From CAYPTB01 sp964413535 (lineage in GTDB: Bacteria; Planctomycetota; UBA1135; GCA-002686595): a stretch of DNA of 64,000 nucleotides. The DNA is taken from assembly GCA_964413535.1 (NCBI GenBank), contig CAYPTB010000055.1:1-64000 (forward strand), in the 5' to 3' direction. The position numbers and the translations under genes are program-made. Shown here piece after piece: positions 63,030 to 64,000 of this stretch (within the stretch, counting starts at the first letter, position 1; each line of letters opens with the position of its first letter). The notes beneath the pieces were generated by a model. The model worked only from the letters and a program-made list of their open reading frames with translations. It searched no databases and was not told the DNA's origin.

Positions 63030-63257
63030 TTAGACGGACTTGGGCTTGTAGAGGGCGGCGTCGAGGATGGACCAGAGGTGGAAGGGGAGGGCGAGGAGCC
63101 AGGGGATGATCAGGAAACCGAGTGCGTAGAGTCCGGCCGTCACGAGGAAGAAGAAGAGTGCCGGGAGGATGCGCCCCTGCACGAGCTGGCCGAGACCGGG
63201 CAGGGGGAAGTTGCACAATGCGGCAATGACGTTGCCGGTAGAGCCTTGTCCACTCAT
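63030..63257 (-). CDS. Small membrane protein between the topoisomerase VI subunits
   Basis: 75 residues, starting at the ATG at 63257 and ending 109 bp before top6A. It has a soluble N-terminal GLGQLVQGRILPA segment followed by two hydrophobic helices (LFFFLVTAGLYALGFLII, PWLLALPFHLWSILDAALY). The GLGQ.vqG.....l.....l pattern is that of TM2-like small membrane proteins. Its position between the two topoisomerase subunits is unusual. It could be passenger coding sequence, or a tether of the enzyme to the membrane. No direct evidence favours either. Confidence 0.65.
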   Translation of the reverse strand: MSGQGSTGNVIAALCNFPLPGLGQLVQGRILPALFFFLVTAGLYALGFLIIPWLLALPFHLWSILDAALYKPKSV

Positions 63258-63281
63258 GGCGATGTCTTTCGGTATCGCGCC

Positions 63282-64000
63282 CTAGAACTTGCGGCTCTTG
63301 TGGAGCACGTCCTCGAGCGTCTCGACCGTCTCGTCGCGCTTGGCGTCGCTGAGGTCGAGGATCTCCTGCAGGGCGATCCCGATGTGGGGGATGTACTTTT
63401 CGATGTAGGAGCGCTTCTCGAACTCCTTCTTGAGACGCCGGCCCTTGCGGATGTAGCCGCCGAGCTTCCGCCCGCACTCCTGCAGGCCGAGCCGGATCTC
63501 GCGGGCGATCTCGGGATAGGCGGCGATGGCCTCCTTGCTCTCCGAGGTGAAGGGCACCCACACGCTCGCGATGTGCACGAGCACGGCCATCGCGCCGAGC
63601 GGCAGCGCGCCGCGCGGGTGCTGGAGCCCGTACTGGCGCCAGTTGGTCTGGATCACGGCCTTCGTGATGGCGCACGCCGACTGCTGATGGAGCAGGGGCA
63701 CGCGGTTCGCGAAGCGCAGGACGCGGATCGGCTCGTCGGCGTTGCCCACGAGATCCTCGGTCACCTCCGCGGCCGACTTCTTCTTGCGGATGCGACCCTC
63801 GTCGGTCACCTCGAGGCCCACGCCGCCGGGTTTGCCGTAGGCCAGGCCGACTTCGATCTGGAACGGGTTGCCGCGGTAGACCGACGGCGGGCGCGTCGTC
63901 GCGTGGTAGAAGTCGGCCTCGATCTCCTTCTGCAAGCCGGAGAGGATCAACGCTTCGCCGATCGGCGCGATGCAGTCGGTCGACGGCGCGGAGATCTTCA
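63282..64000 (-). CDS. top6B: DNA topoisomerase VI subunit B, C-terminal part
   Basis: The frame is open to the window edge. The visible ~239 residues are the transducer and C-terminal region. The edge codes for SAPSTDCIAPIGEALILSGL, the conserved KxSxPxxDCLxPIGE-like motif. The rest continues with HATTRPPSVYRGNPFQIEVG, LRFANRVPLLHQQSACAITK and FTSESKEAIAAYPEIAREIR. The GHKL ATPase domain lies outside the window. The C-terminal end (ETVETLEDVLHKSRKF) agrees with archaeal homologues. It precedes the small membrane-protein gene and top6A on the same strand, so all three are probably one operon. Confidence 0.93.
   Translation of the reverse strand, partial: KISAPSTDCIAPIGEALILSGLQKEIEADFYHATTRPPSVYRGNPFQIEVGLAYGKPGGVGLEVTDEGRIRKKKSAAEVTEDLVGNADEPIRVLRFANRVPLLHQQSACAITKAVIQTNWRQYGLQHPRGALPLGAMAVLVHIASVWVPFTSESKEAIAAYPEIAREIRLGLQECGRKLGGYIRKGRRLKKEFEKRSYIEKYIPHIGIALQEILDLSDAKRDETVETLEDVLHKSRKF

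Overview
The window is 64 kb of very G+C-rich bacterial chromosome with genes packed on both strands. No rRNA, tRNA, CRISPR array, phage or integrase gene was seen. I infer a member of the Planctomycetota, probably one of its high-GC lineages. The reasons are the mix of repeat-rich secreted lipoproteins, ECF sigma factors paired with membrane or FecR proteins, an alkaline-phosphatase-superfamily lipoprotein, several GT-C membrane proteins and an archaeal-type topoisomerase VI. No universal marker was available to prove this.

Layout. 1-9 kb: the 5' part of a polytopic membrane protein, a BtpA-family protein, a catalytically dead M16-like peptidase, a long-chain acyl-CoA ligase, and a three-gene block with a ParA ATPase and a helix-hairpin-helix-like partner. 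9-13 kb: a 1269-residue lipoprotein whose C-terminal two thirds are 14 beta-propeller-like repeats. 13-18.5 kb: an HtrA protease, a degenerate PTS enzyme I, and an ECF sigma / membrane protein / secretin-N-like operon. 18.5-24 kb: threonine genes (thrB, thrC) with a small orphan aminotransferase-tail protein, a methyltransferase and a membrane glycosyltransferase. 24-31 kb: an AlkP-superfamily lipoprotein, a secreted protein, an ABC-2 exporter, an M1 aminopeptidase and hemF. 31-43 kb: a double HtrA-like protein, a metzincin lipoprotein, an HDOD protein, an RmlB-like dehydratase, a DUF3810-like protease, an enoyl-CoA hydratase, slyD, ispH, a DDAH-like hydrolase, and a frameshifted Mut7-C zinc-ribbon remnant. 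43-52 kb: an EF-hand membrane protein, a second ECF sigma/FecR unit whose sigma gene starts inside a palindromic 33-bp repeat array, and a YbbA/YbbP-like ABC system. 52-59 kb: an SGNH esterase lipoprotein, a low-GC DUF5677-like gene that looks imported, a lipase, a 161-bp element with terminal inverted repeats, and a tandem pair of GT-C membrane proteins. 59-64 kb: a four-repeat exported protein, then topoisomerase VI A, a small membrane protein and the C-terminal part of topoisomerase VI B.

Recurring themes are envelope proteolysis (four proteases or protease relatives with intact motifs plus inactive or half-active ones), repeat-built exported proteins, and sigma-factor units that probably respond to the envelope. 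Metabolic genes are dispersed rather than in operons. Several transcription-unit-initial genes carry a TAnnnT box 6-10 nt before the start codon and no Shine-Dalgarno sequence, which suggests frequent leaderless transcription. Long alternative open frames are abundant because of the base composition. They are Arg/Ala/Gly/Pro-rich antisense shadows and were left out.
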